64,000 nucleotides of DNA from Histomonas meleagridis. Lineage: Eukaryota > Parabasalia > Tritrichomonadida > Dientamoebidae. Position 1 is the first letter of the stretch, and each line of letters opens with the position of its first letter. Location of the stretch: the NCBI GenBank assembly GCA_020186115.1, contig WSYJ01000125.1, positions 310,001 through 374,000 of the forward strand. Direction: 5' to 3'. Below are positions 1 through 10,476 of this stretch, piece by piece. The position numbers and the translations under genes are program-made. Below the pieces are notes generated by a model that did no database searches, had not been told where the DNA came from, and saw nothing but the letters and a program-made list of their open reading frames with translations.

Positions 1-2
1 TG

Positions 3-2348
3 CGAAAAACAAATGAACAAATAAGTCAAGAAATGGAAATAATACAATTTCAGCAAACAAATGAAATTAATGAAAAATATCAATCATTAACCAAGGAATT
101 TAACTCACTTCAAGCATCATATAATAGCTTAAAAAAAGATAGAAATAAAGAATTTAATGATTTTAAAAAACAAATTGAAACAAAGAATGCAAAAATTAAG
201 GAATTACAACAAACAATATCTAATATTGAATCAGCAGAAATGCAAAAACTCCTTCAACAAGTTAGTGAAATCAATGTAGAAAACAAAGAAATAAATGAAA
301 AGAACAATGAATTAAAAAAACAAAACGCTCAATTTCATTCACAAATTTCTAAATTAAATTCAAATATCAAACAATTAAAAAAACAAAAACAAAATCTAAT
401 GAAGTTAAATCAAATGCAAACAGAAAAGCTCAAGAAAACTGAAACCAAAATATCTGAAATGAATCTTCAAAAGGATGAATTGGATAAATCTATTATTGAA
501 TACAAAGAAGAAAAAGATAAATTAAAATCACAAATAAACAATAATTATGAAATTTTTCAAAGAGAAAAAGAAGAGCTTCAATTTAAAAACAAAAAATTAA
601 ATGAAGCTTTGAATGAGATTCAACAACAAATGGAAAAACAAAAATTAGAAATTGATGAAATTACGAGTTCAAGATTAACAATACTTAAAGCAACTCTAAA
701 TATGAATTCCATTTTAAGTTTATATGAATCTAATTTTAAAGCTGAATTGGAAAAAAAGAAAAAAATCGAAGCAAAATATGAAAAATTAAGTTTAAAACTT
801 AATTCAAGTTTTTTAGTACCATTTTCCATATTTGAATATATAAAGGATAATTTTATACCACAATTAGACAAAAAGGATAGTGAAAAACTTCAAACAATTA
901 TCCAAAATCCAATAATAAGTCCAACAGAAAAAATTCAAGCATTATTTAATGAACTTTATTTAATATTTAAATCAATTCAAAACAATAATTCTACAAAATT
1001 TAAAAATTTGTCAATGTTAAATAGTTCTATAATTAAATCGCTTCAAGAAATAATTAAAAATGGTGATGATAATCCATTTATTGTTGATTTCTTAGCAGCA
1101 AAAGAAGAAGAAATAAAATCTTTCATTAAAAAAGAAATGAATGAGATCAATCCATTTGAATCGCTATTTCAAGGAACATATGAACAAAGAAAAAATGCAA
1201 TAGAAAAGATTAGAATGGAAGGGTTTGATAATGAAACAACATTTGATTTATTTTGTTTTCAATCATTATCAAATATATTACTTTTCCAAAACATAATGAA
1301 ACTTAATGATCAATTAAAAGAGCATAAAATTTGTAAAAAAGTTTTTAATGATATTTTTGGAACTGATAATATTACACAAATCTTAAAAGAAATTAAAACC
1401 CTGATTAAAGAATATCAACAAATTAAATCTTCCTCAAGAGATTCGCAAAAATTAGAACGAAAACTTAAAGAAAAAGAAAGTTTAATCCAAAAACTAAGGT
1501 CGAACTTTAAAGTGATTGTACATGATACATCAATTCTTCAAAAGCAACTTGAAACAAAACTTCAAGAAATTGAATCTTTGCATTCTTCACATTCTCAATT
1601 GGAAGAAGAAATAACAGAGCTTCAAAGGAAACATTTTGAAGAATCAAATAATTTGGAAGAAACGATAAAAAATAAAGATTTTGAAATACATGAATTAAAA
1701 ATGAAACTTCAGCAAAATATATCAAGTAATGAAATTAGAGTTGATAATCTCTTGAAACAAAACTCAAAGCTAAAGAATGAATTTGAAATAAAACTTAAAA
1801 AATGGAAACAAATTGAATCTTTACTGAATCAGAAACGGAAAAATCAAGAACATCAATTCATTGCAAAGCTTAAAGCAAAAGATGCAAAAAATCAAGAAAA
1901 TATACAAAGGATGAACAATGAACAAAACAATATGAAATCACAATATGAAAAAACAATTGATCAAATGAAAAATCAATTAAAAGACTCAAATATTCTTTGC
2001 GAGAAATTATCAGAATCACTACAAAAATCAGAGGAAAAGGTACAATATTTTACTAAGAAAATTTCAAAGTTGAAAGAAGCTAAGCAATCAATTGAGGAAC
2101 AAATTGATACGCTTAATGAACAAATAGTAAATGAATCTCAGCAGTCAGTAAGTATGGAAGCACAACACCAAAATAAAATTAGTTCTTTGAAAGGAGAATA
2201 TGAGAAAAAATTACAAGATATTTATATGATGATTTTGAATGAATTTGGAGAGTTTGATCAATTTGTAAGTGAAGACTTAGATGAAAATGCATTCACCAAT
2301 ATTATACATCATATCGCTTCCAAATATAAAGAAACAAAAAATCTGTAA
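3..2348 (+). CDS. Long coiled-coil protein, 5'-truncated by window edge
   Basis: The reading frame is open to the left edge, with ten more residues readable before the first Met at 33, so the gene probably begins outside the window. The visible ~780 residues are almost wholly charged, Glu/Lys/Gln/Asn-rich heptad-like sequence. A less coiled section of roughly 230-460 carries hydrophobic stretches (around ILSLYESNF and FDLFCFQSLSNILLFQ), followed by a second long coiled coil and a short acidic C-terminus. There is no enzymatic motif, signal peptide or membrane segment. It resembles two other giant coiled-coil genes in this window (39.2-43.6 kb and 46.8-49.8 kb) in composition and layout. Inference: a cytoskeletal, Golgi or mitotic-apparatus scaffold. 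Coiled-coil composition alone cannot separate these, and no orthologue is recognised. Confidence 0.8.
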   Translation, partial: RKTNEQISQEMEIIQFQQTNEINEKYQSLTKEFNSLQASYNSLKKDRNKEFNDFKKQIETKNAKIKELQQTISNIESAEMQKLLQQVSEINVENKEINEKNNELKKQNAQFHSQISKLNSNIKQLKKQKQNLMKLNQMQTEKLKKTETKISEMNLQKDELDKSIIEYKEEKDKLKSQINNNYEIFQREKEELQFKNKKLNEALNEIQQQMEKQKLEIDEITSSRLTILKATLNMNSILSLYESNFKAELEKKKKIEAKYEKLSLKLNSSFLVPFSIFEYIKDNFIPQLDKKDSEKLQTIIQNPIISPTEKIQALFNELYLIFKSIQNNNSTKFKNLSMLNSSIIKSLQEIIKNGDDNPFIVDFLAAKEEEIKSFIKKEMNEINPFESLFQGTYEQRKNAIEKIRMEGFDNETTFDLFCFQSLSNILLFQNIMKLNDQLKEHKICKKVFNDIFGTDNITQILKEIKTLIKEYQQIKSSSRDSQKLERKLKEKESLIQKLRSNFKVIVHDTSILQKQLETKLQEIESLHSSHSQLEEEITELQRKHFEESNNLEETIKNKDFEIHELKMKLQQNISSNEIRVDNLLKQNSKLKNEFEIKLKKWKQIESLLNQKRKNQEHQFIAKLKAKDAKNQENIQRMNNEQNNMKSQYEKTIDQMKNQLKDSNILCEKLSESLQKSEEKVQYFTKKISKLKEAKQSIEEQIDTLNEQIVNESQQSVSMEAQHQNKISSLKGEYEKKLQDIYMMILNEFGEFDQFVSEDLDENAFTNIIHHIASKYKETKNL

Positions 2349-2958
2349 ACATTGTTATAATTTTTATTTATGTGTTTGATTATGATCAGTAGTATCTATT
2401 CGTACTTATAAGAATATACTTAAAATATTTATGAAAAAATAAATTTATATAAAGGAATTTTTGATGGAAATGTAGAGTGATCAATTATGAGATTGAAAAT
2501 TTTGAATTTGAATATTTTTATCTTAAACTAACTTTGAGCAAAAAATATTAAAAATCCAGTTAATTTAAAGACATTAAGAAAAATAACTTTTTATGTTTTT
2601 ATATTACAATTTCGCACCGTTTATTTAACTGTGTTTTCGCTGCACTGATTTTTTTGTTTTAGAGATTTTTTTGTTTTAGAGCTGCAACTCAAGGTATTTC
2701 TTTCATTTTACTATAATAGTAATTACTTATTAAGTAATTAAACAATAAATATCATTATAAATTCCTTTTTACTTCAATATTTCCTGAAAATGAAGCAAAA
2801 ACAAAAATATTTCCTTGAATTTGATTATTTTTAAGTAAATATTATGCAAGAAAAATATTTCCAATTTTTACTGCTTCATTAATGATATTTTCTCTAATTT
2901 TCATTCCTTTTATTTAGAAATATGTAGAAACATTATAATTAAAATACATATTTCCTAC
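2349..2958. other. Intergenic, no gene seen
   Basis: AT-rich sequence between the coiled-coil gene and an ankyrin relic. It holds a short direct repeat near 2650-2680 (two copies of TTTTTTTGTTTTAGAG-like sequence) and no supportable coding or RNA feature. Confidence 0.6.
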
Positions 2959-3465
2959 CTAATTCTTCAAATTTATTAATTGTATTAATTGAAATTTTAT
3001 AAAAATTTTAATGACATCATTTCGATAAAATGTAATTAGTGCTTCATATGCATTTTGAAAAGATGAATGATTTTGTTCGCATAAATAAATAACTTCTTCA
3101 TTTCCACCTGCAACAGCAGATTTGCTTGTATGCTGTATTTGCATCATTCATAAGTAAATATTTAAAACATTTAACTGATCCAAAAAATGCTGCGTAATCA
3201 ATTTATTTTTAAATGAACATTTTTCATAAAGTGATGATTTTATTATTTGATTAAAATCAAAACCGTTTTGTGATAATATTTCGTGAAGTTTTTCTATTTC
3301 ATCGTTTCGAATTATTTTTGCAATTTCACTTGGATTATGTCCTTCTCTAATTAATTTCTTAGATGTAATTCCCAGTCATTCTTTGAAAGTTCTTCATAAA
3401 CAATATTTTCTTGTTAAATTAAAAATTATTCAGAACGATTGATTTGTGCGAATGATTCAGGATAA
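2959..3465 (-). pseudogene. DUF3447/ankyrin gene relic
   Basis: Reading the minus strand and shifting frame recovers successive pieces of the DUF3447 ankyrin family seen intact at 30768 and 32768: ESFAQINRSE, then a stop, EELSKNDWELHLRN, a stop and frameshift, LIREGHNPSEIAKIIRNDEIEKL, FDFNQIIKSSLYEKCSF, then DYAAFFGSVKCFKYLLMND in another frame, and finally AVAGGNEEVIYLCEQN followed by FQNAYEALITFYRND. The order matches the intact paralogues, so this is one ancestral gene. At least three frameshifts and two in-frame stops make a functional product unlikely. N-terminal and ankyrin-repeat parts are missing. Confidence is high in the family and high in the inactivation. Confidence 0.82.
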
Positions 3466-3788
3466 GAAGATTAAAAAAAGAAAAAAAATTAGATATGAGT
3501 TCTTCGTTTTTCTAAATAGAATAAAGGGGTTCTAAACAATGACATAATTAGTCTCAAAAAACGTAAAAATATCTAAACAATTACCACATGATAAAAACAC
3601 TAAACGAGACACGAACAACGATCAATTGAAGCATTAACTTGCAAACGAATATACAAGATGTATTAAACGAATAAATAAGACCCAAAGCCAATTCAATATT
3701 CAGCTTTTCCCGAAACGGAATTCTTTGGGCTATATTGAAATTTTGAGTGGTTAATTGGCTGCATGGCATTTTTTTTCAGACAAAAAAA
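3466..3788. other. Intergenic, upstream of the BspA-like gene
   Basis: No gene is seen. A GTG-initiated extension of the downstream frame exists from 3747, but the first ATG at 3789 immediately precedes a signal peptide. I see no clear M3 or M5 element and no Inr of the TCAYW type, although TCAGAC lies 13 nt before the ATG. Confidence 0.5.
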
Positions 3789-6700
3789 ATGTTTCTGGGA
3801 ATCCATATTTTCCAAATTATGTTAATATTTGGTTCATGTTCCTCATCTTCCATGAGGAAAACAATAGTGAAGTTAGATGGTTCTCAAAATAAAACTTATA
3901 ATCAAAATAATTTAATAATGAAATCAAATTTACAAACATATTCATTGCAAAATGTTTCATATATTGCTGAAAATCAAACTTTAATTATTTATAATTTCAT
4001 ATCAAATTTACTCAAACAATATCCTGATGCTAAACATATAATAATTTCTGGAAATGTTACTGAAATTCCAAAATCCTTTTTCATGCGCTCAAGTATACAA
4101 TCAGTTATTATTGGAAATAGTGTAAAAAGTATTGAGTCGAGCGCATTTTTCTACTGCATAAGTCTAGAATCAGTTGATTTTGGTGAAAGCATTGAAACCA
4201 TTTGTGACAATTCATTTTATAAATGCGAAAATTTGATTGAAGTAATTCTTCCAAATTCCGTCACGTCAATTGAAAAAAATGCATTCGTTTATTGTAATAA
4301 GCTAGCACATGTAGTCTTATCAAATAACATCAAAACTATTCCTGTTCAAGCATTTAAAGGATGTGAAAGTTTAATCAAAATTGATATTCCAAATTCAGTT
4401 ACCACAATTGAAGAAGATGCATTTTCCTCCTGTAGAAGTTTAGAAATAGTTAACTTTGGTGAAAATATTCAAACAATTGGTGAATCTGTATTTGATTTTT
4501 GTGAAAGTCTTATCAATGTTACTATTCCAAATTCAGTTAATGAACTTGGAGAATATGCATTTTCTACATGTAGAAAGTTATCCAATATCAAAATAAGCGA
4601 AAATATTTCAATCATTAATTCATGTACATTTGCACATTGTGAAGAATTAACTGATATTGAGTTACCTAATTCAGTTGTCGAAATTGGAGTTTATTCATTT
4701 TTACATTGTCATAAATTATCGAATGTTATTTTCGGGAATAATGTTCAAATAATTGGTGATGAAGCATTCATGCAATGTCATAAATTAACAACTATAACAA
4801 TTCCAAAATCAGTTCGTTCTTTAGGCGCGCAATTATTTTATAATTCGTCACTTCAAAACATTTATGTATCAAATGAAAACAAATATTATTCTAATTATAA
4901 TAATGATGGTGTTGTTTATGATAAGAATTTCACAAAAATTATATATTTCCCGAATTTTAAAGATATTAATACATATGAATTTCCATCTTCTGTAACTTCA
5001 ATTGGTGAATATTCATTTTCAACTAATCGAAATGAACATATAAAATTATCAAATTCGATAACATCAATTGAACAAAATGCATTTTCCGAATGTTTCCTTT
5101 TAAAGGACATTTATCTTCCAAATTCTATTACAAATATTGGTGATCTTGCATTTAGCTCTTGTTATTTATTAAATAATGTGACTATCCCAAATAAAGTGAA
5201 AACAATTTCATCTGAATCATTTAAATTTTGCTCTGAATTAAGTTCTATTGATTTAAATAATGTAGAAATTATTGAACGATATGCTTTTTGGGCAACAAAT
5301 TTTGTTAATTTAATTCTTCCTAAATCAGTTACAAAAATAGGTGAAAGTGCATTTTATCAATGTTATGAATTAACTTCTGTTATTGTTGAAGGTAATCTTA
5401 AATCAATTGGTGAAGGTGCATTTGAATTCTGTAAAAAACTTTCATGTTTTTCTTATCTAGGTGAAACTATTCCAAATTTTGGTAGAGAAGCTTTTCATAA
5501 TGTTAATTTATTTATAGTTTATGTTTCTAATAATTATTCTTCAACATCTTTTGGTCCAATGAGTGTTTCAAAAGCTGATATCGAAGGATGTGAAACATCA
5601 TTACCAGAATTTAATAATGATACAAAAACAATAATTATATCAAAATATTCAGAATTTACACAAGATTATAAATCTATTGCTAAACATGCGATTATTACGG
5701 GTAATATATCTACAATTATAAGTAAAGCATTTTATGAATGGATTTTAGAAACTGTTGAAATTCACGATAATATTAAATATATAGAATATAGTGCATTTAA
5801 TTCATGTCTTAATCTAACAACAATTAATTTTAGTGAAAATATTGAAACAATTGATCAAGAAGCTTTTATTTATTGTATTGCATTAGAATCAATTATATTC
5901 CCTAATTCACTTAAGAATATCGGAGATAGTTCATTTATGCATTGTTCAAAATTAACTAATATTACTTTTGGAAATAATATTAAAACAATTGGTTCACTAG
6001 CATTTAGTCAATGTAATTCATTATATGAAATTAATATTAACGCTGAAAGCATTAATAATTCAGCATTTGATTCATGTTCGAGTTTAACTAATGTTATTCT
6101 TGGAGAAAATGTAAAATATTTGTATTCATATGCATTTGGTTATACACCAATAAAGAATATTATAATTCCTAAATCTGTTATTTATATTGATTATACAGCT
6201 TTCAAACAATGTAATTCACTTCAAATCATTAATGTATCAAAAGATAATTCGAATTATTCAAATTATGAAAATGATGGTGTTGTTTATAAGGGCGATAATG
6301 TGTTATTCTATTATCCAATTGCTAAAACAGATAAAATATTCCAAATACCAAATATAGTTAATGAAATTTATAATGATGCTTTTTGTTATTGTAAATATTT
6401 GATGTATATCATTATATCAAATTCAGTAACAAAAATTGATGAGGGAGCATTTGATTATTGTTATCAGCTTAATAATGTTATATTTGGTAGTAATATTAAA
6501 ATAATTGAGTCATCATTTGAAAATTGTTGGAATATTTCATGCATTGTTTTTCATGGTGATGATGCTCCAGAAATTAGTTCACGTTGTTTCAATGGTGTTA
6601 ATGCAAAAGTTTATGTATCATATACATATAAAGATACAAAATTTGGTCCTTTAAGTGTGCAACAAGCAACACTTACACTCAGTGAATGCCTACCACCAGA

Positions 6701-9359
6701 ATATTCACCAATATTAACAAATACTTATTCATATTCACCAACATTAACAAACACATATTCATATTCACCACAAACATCAAATCGCACATTTACTTTCTCT
6801 CAACGTACTGAAACATTAACAAACACATTTTCTAATTCCTTAACAAATACGTATTCACAAACATCAAATCGCACATTTACTTTCTCTCAACAAAGTAAAA
6901 CATTAACAAATACACATCCGTATACGAATATAATAACATATACACTTTCTAAAACAGTAACAAATTCATATACACGATCATTAATAAGTGTTTCTTCACC
7001 AACATTAATGAGAACATATACTAATTTAACATCATATACATATTCTCGATTCTTGTCGAGTACAATAATATATAGTAAATTAACATATTCATTTTCTATA
7101 TCATTAACTAATACAATTATAAATTCATATACTAAATCACCAATATATACATATTATAATTCAACGATAATTAATTCATATTCTAATTCATTAACGCATT
7201 CATTATCTCGAACATTAATAACTACATTAACAAGATCATATACAAGATCAATATATTTTACATTTAATACAACATATACAATAACAAGAAAACCGACAAT
7301 AACTAATTTTTATTCATTAACATATTCGAAAACATTAAATTATTCAAGAACACAATCATACACTTATACATTAATACCTTCATATACTCAATCATTAATA
7401 TATACATATTCACCACAAACATCAAATCGCACATTTACTTTATCTCAACAAACTGAAACCATAACAAACACATTTTCTAATTCATTAACAAGTTCATATT
7501 CGCCGCAAACATCAAATCGCACATTTACTTTATCTCAACAAAGTAAAACATTAACAAATACATTTTCTAATTCATTAACAAATTCATATTCGCCACAAAC
7601 ATCAAATCGCACATTTACTTTATCTCAACAAACTGAAACCATAACAAACACATTTTCTAATTCCTTAACAAATACGTATTCACAAACAACACGAGTTCCA
7701 TCTCCATCTCCAACACCTACGCCAATTATAGAAGTTATATATATTATATTTGTACCACCTGAGTTAATGCAACCAAACAATGAAACTCATTTTTATATTT
7801 CTTCTTTCAAAGATTTTTCATTAGTTAATATTCCATCAACAGTTAAAATAATTTATGTTTTATTACGAAAGCCAATGACGGCACTTGATTATCTTATTCT
7901 TGATGGCCTTAAGCATGTTGTAGATTTAATATATTCTTCAATTGGTTCAACAATATTTGATTGTTTTGCACATGTTAATTCATTAATTTCTTCCAACAAA
8001 CATATTAAAAACCTCAAATTCGAAAATGTACGTGTTAATTTATTAGGTTATGAATCATTAAAGACAACACAACTTATGAATGTTGATACATTATCATTTA
8101 TTGGTTCAAAGATAGCAAATTATGATCAATTCAAACATATTAATATCAACAAAATTCCAAATGTTGAATATTCTGATTATAATATGTTATCACGTTTCGG
8201 AAGTCTTTATAATGAAATTGTTAAAAATGTTACATTCACTGAAGAAATCACTGAAATTATTATCGAGAAAAGTATTACATTTAAATCGAATTCATATAAT
8301 GAAAGTGAAACATTATCAAATGATCATGAAGAAGTACATATTAAATCAGAAACATCATTCACATTAGGAATTGAAGATACCACTGGTATTACAACTAAAG
8401 TAATTCTCGAATTAACTAAACCAGAACAAACAATTACATTACCAACAAATGAATTTTCAAGTGGTTTCTCATTAGGAATTGTTATAAATGAAAATGGCGC
8501 AGGTTTAAACTTACCAAATTCAAATGTAATACCAATTGATGTATCAGGTAATGGAGAACTTAATGTTAAACCTAAAGATAAATCAAATGAAATATCATTT
8601 ACTAAATCATTTGATGTTTTAGGCGATATGAAAGTTAATGTACCAGAAACAGTGAAAAATATTTATGTTAAATTATTAAATATGTTTGGAAAGTCATCAC
8701 TTTCAGCAAAGAAATCAAAACTTTTATCTGAAGAAGAAGAAGAAGAAACACAAAAAATAGTTATCGAAGAATTAAATATTAATAATGAATCAATGACAAC
8801 AATTAATGATGCAATTGTTAATATAATGAAAATAAATTCAAATGCAAATGTTATCTTTGAAGGTGATACGATGTTTATTGGTAATATTTTAATTAAATAT
8901 AATGATGACGAACAAAATCAAAACAATGCAATTATAAAATTAAATGGAGAAAAATTCGAATTTAATTCAACTGAATTCATCTTAAGGCCAAATAGTGAAA
9001 ATAAATTAGAAGAATTCGTTGTTATCGAAGGTAATGCAAATGTATTTACATTAGATAAATGCAAAGAAATCGCTGAAATTGTAATTGATGAAGATGATTA
9101 TTATGAAATGATTTGTAACGCTGAAAAAGGTATTACAAAAATGAAGGCACAAAAGAAGAGCGAAGTTGAAGAAAAAGGATTGTCTTTGACGCAATCAATA
9201 ATAGTCATTGTTTGCGTTGTTGTAGTTATTGTTATTGTAATAATTGTTATCGTAATTGTAAAGAAAAAGACCCACAAGGATAAGGAAGACATGTATGAAG
9301 TCGATAACCTTTACTTATCAGACATGTCCGAAGAAGATCGAAATGAAGAAAAATTTTGA
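3789..9359 (+). CDS. BspA-like leucine-rich repeat surface protein
   Basis: Predicted type I membrane protein of 1856 residues. The start is the first ATG, giving MFLGIHIFQIMLIFGSCSS, a typical signal peptide. Two blocks of ~23-residue TpLRR units (pattern: aromatic-x-x-C-x-x-L-x-x-I-x-x-P-N-S-V-x-x-I-G-x-x-A-F) run from about residue 75 to 590 and 630 to 960. A Ser/Thr/Asn/Tyr-rich stalk follows (about 970-1310) with repeated TSNRTFT and TLTNT modules and a PSPSPTPTP end. An extracellular region of about 480 residues leads to a membrane anchor at about 1804-1826 (almost only Ile and Val) and a ~32-residue charged cytoplasmic tail. The family is expanded in trichomonads and linked to adherence and surface variation; that role here is inferred from the family. 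Frame is intact throughout. Confidence 0.92.
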   Translation: MFLGIHIFQIMLIFGSCSSSSMRKTIVKLDGSQNKTYNQNNLIMKSNLQTYSLQNVSYIAENQTLIIYNFISNLLKQYPDAKHIIISGNVTEIPKSFFMRSSIQSVIIGNSVKSIESSAFFYCISLESVDFGESIETICDNSFYKCENLIEVILPNSVTSIEKNAFVYCNKLAHVVLSNNIKTIPVQAFKGCESLIKIDIPNSVTTIEEDAFSSCRSLEIVNFGENIQTIGESVFDFCESLINVTIPNSVNELGEYAFSTCRKLSNIKISENISIINSCTFAHCEELTDIELPNSVVEIGVYSFLHCHKLSNVIFGNNVQIIGDEAFMQCHKLTTITIPKSVRSLGAQLFYNSSLQNIYVSNENKYYSNYNNDGVVYDKNFTKIIYFPNFKDINTYEFPSSVTSIGEYSFSTNRNEHIKLSNSITSIEQNAFSECFLLKDIYLPNSITNIGDLAFSSCYLLNNVTIPNKVKTISSESFKFCSELSSIDLNNVEIIERYAFWATNFVNLILPKSVTKIGESAFYQCYELTSVIVEGNLKSIGEGAFEFCKKLSCFSYLGETIPNFGREAFHNVNLFIVYVSNNYSSTSFGPMSVSKADIEGCETSLPEFNNDTKTIIISKYSEFTQDYKSIAKHAIITGNISTIISKAFYEWILETVEIHDNIKYIEYSAFNSCLNLTTINFSENIETIDQEAFIYCIALESIIFPNSLKNIGDSSFMHCSKLTNITFGNNIKTIGSLAFSQCNSLYEININAESINNSAFDSCSSLTNVILGENVKYLYSYAFGYTPIKNIIIPKSVIYIDYTAFKQCNSLQIINVSKDNSNYSNYENDGVVYKGDNVLFYYPIAKTDKIFQIPNIVNEIYNDAFCYCKYLMYIIISNSVTKIDEGAFDYCYQLNNVIFGSNIKIIESSFENCWNISCIVFHGDDAPEISSRCFNGVNAKVYVSYTYKDTKFGPLSVQQATLTLSECLPPEYSPILTNTYSYSPTLTNTYSYSPQTSNRTFTFSQRTETLTNTFSNSLTNTYSQTSNRTFTFSQQSKTLTNTHPYTNIITYTLSKTVTNSYTRSLISVSSPTLMRTYTNLTSYTYSRFLSSTIIYSKLTYSFSISLTNTIINSYTKSPIYTYYNSTIINSYSNSLTHSLSRTLITTLTRSYTRSIYFTFNTTYTITRKPTITNFYSLTYSKTLNYSRTQSYTYTLIPSYTQSLIYTYSPQTSNRTFTLSQQTETITNTFSNSLTSSYSPQTSNRTFTLSQQSKTLTNTFSNSLTNSYSPQTSNRTFTLSQQTETITNTFSNSLTNTYSQTTRVPSPSPTPTPIIEVIYIIFVPPELMQPNNETHFYISSFKDFSLVNIPSTVKIIYVLLRKPMTALDYLILDGLKHVVDLIYSSIGSTIFDCFAHVNSLISSNKHIKNLKFENVRVNLLGYESLKTTQLMNVDTLSFIGSKIANYDQFKHININKIPNVEYSDYNMLSRFGSLYNEIVKNVTFTEEITEIIIEKSITFKSNSYNESETLSNDHEEVHIKSETSFTLGIEDTTGITTKVILELTKPEQTITLPTNEFSSGFSLGIVINENGAGLNLPNSNVIPIDVSGNGELNVKPKDKSNEISFTKSFDVLGDMKVNVPETVKNIYVKLLNMFGKSSLSAKKSKLLSEEEEEETQKIVIEELNINNESMTTINDAIVNIMKINSNANVIFEGDTMFIGNILIKYNDDEQNQNNAIIKLNGEKFEFNSTEFILRPNSENKLEEFVVIEGNANVFTLDKCKEIAEIVIDEDDYYEMICNAEKGITKMKAQKKSEVEEKGLSLTQSIIVIVCVVVVIVIVIIVIVIVKKKTHKDKEDMYEVDNLYLSDMSEEDRNEEKF
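6766..7690 (+). repeat. Imperfect coding repeats in the Ser/Thr stalk
   Basis: A module containing CAAACATCAAATCGCACATT recurs at about 6771, 6858, 7416, 7506 and 7596. The last three copies are exactly 90 nt (30 codons) apart and form a tandem array encoding SPQTSNRTFTLSQQ-type units alternating with TNTFSNSLT. This indicates recent expansion inside the surface-protein stalk and makes copy number a likely site of strain variation. Confidence 0.8.
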
Positions 9360-9664
9360 GTAAAATGCATTGAAATTTAATGTTCTGTGTAGCGTATTGA
9401 AAATGATTTTAATATACGAAAAATTTCCAAAGGTAAATTTGTTTTTGTAATTTGTTAGAAAAATTGTTTATTTGATATTGAGATAGAAAATTAATGAAAT
9501 GTTTTAATTCAAAATCGTTTTGGTACACGACATTATAATATATTTTGAAGGTTTATTTTGTCTTGCAACTGAATAAAGATATTTCATGAGAACGTTTTCC
9601 TTTGCCCTCAGAAATTTCAAATAGACGATAAAGTAGTTTTCATATAAAAGTGACTTTTTTACAC
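9360..9664. other. Intergenic, nothing recognised
   Basis: About 300 nt of AT-rich sequence between convergent BspA-like and ankyrin genes. No RNA gene or coding remnant could be supported. Confidence 0.5.
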
Positions 9665-9813
9665 TTATGAAAACATCATTTTAACTAAATAAAATAAATA
9701 AATATTTTTAATATTAACATAAATCCTTTTTTTACTAAGAAGTAACTTAACTATTTCTTTATGACCATTTAAAGATGCGGATATAAGTGCTGTGTAAAAT
9801 AATTTAAAAATAT

Positions 9814-9832
9814 TCCAAATGTTATTTTGAGG
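9814..9832 (-). repeat. Ankyrin spacer core motif, copy a
   Basis: Minus-strand 19-mer CCTCAAAATAACATTTGGA, 16 of 19 matches to the reference core TTTCAAAATAATATTTGGA, inside an inter-repeat spacer. With downstream bases it reads QNNIWNIFKLFYTALI. Confidence 0.6.
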
Positions 9833-9981
9833 CATTAAATTATTAAAATAAATATTAAACAAAACAAATAAATATTTTTGGTATTAATATCAATATCTCC
9901 TCTGTTAAGAAGTTTTTTAGCTATTTCTATAACCTTTTGAAGATGCTAATATTAGTGATAAATTACATTATCAAAATAAAA

Positions 9982-10000
9982 TCCAAATATTAGAAAGAAG
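9982..10000 (-). repeat. Ankyrin spacer core motif, copy b (divergent)
   Basis: Minus-strand CTTCTTTCTAATATTTGGA, 14 of 19 matches to the reference core. It lies in a 63-nt spacer and encodes SNIWILF before a stop. It is the most diverged copy in this array. Confidence 0.45.
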
Positions 10001-10134
10001 TATCAAGCATTTAAAATAAATATTATTTTGAACATTAATATCAGTTTTTTTAATTTCGATAAGCAATTTAAATATTTCAGTATAACCTTTATCTGATGCA
10101 TACAAAAGTGATATCCAAAATAGTTTAAATAATT

Positions 10135-10153
10135 TCCAAATATTATTTTGAAA
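10135..10153 (-). repeat. Ankyrin spacer core motif, copy c (reference)
   Basis: Minus-strand TTTCAAAATAATATTTGGA, identical over 19 nt to the copy at 51895-51913 on the plus strand 41 kb away. It lies in a 63-nt in-frame spacer that encodes FQNNIWKLFKLFW between two ankyrin repeats. Confidence 0.65.
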
Positions 10154-10287
10154 TACCAAATTATTAAAATAAATATTACTTTTAGAATTAATATCAATTC
10201 TTTTTGTTTCAATAAGTAATTTAACTATTTCTATATGATTATTTGTAGATGCTATTATAAGTGCTGTATTAAATCTTTGAAACAATT

Positions 10288-10306
10288 TCCAAATATTATA
10301 TCGAAA
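10288..10306 (-). repeat. Ankyrin spacer core motif, copy d
   Basis: Minus-strand TTTCGATATAATATTTGGA, 17 of 19 matches to the reference core, in an 80-nt spacer. It reads FRYNIWKLFQRFNTALI into the following repeat. Confidence 0.6.
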
Positions 10307-10457
10307 TATCAAATTATGAAAATTAATTCGAAATAATACAAATGAATACCTTTAAAATTAATATCAATTCCTTTTTGTTCAAGAAGTAATTTAACTATTT
10401 CTATATAATTATTTGAAGATACTTTCATAAGTGCTGTATTAAATATTTTAAACAATT

Positions 10458-10476
10458 TCCAAATATTACTTTGGAA
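10458..10476 (-). repeat. Ankyrin spacer core motif, copy e
   Basis: Minus-strand TTCCAAAGTAATATTTGGA, 17 of 19 matches to the reference core, in a 77-nt spacer. It reads FQSNIWKLFKIFNTALM into the following repeat. Confidence 0.6.

Noticed and set aside
3747-3788. GTG-initiated N-terminal extension of the large BspA-like protein
   Set aside because: It would place 14 residues before the signal peptide and needs a non-ATG start; the ATG at 3789 begins the signal peptide.
3789-9359. Recent bacterial transfer of the BspA-like gene
   Set aside because: Codon use is like the neighbours, and the signal peptide, anchor and tail have trichomonad style; any transfer into the lineage would be ancient.
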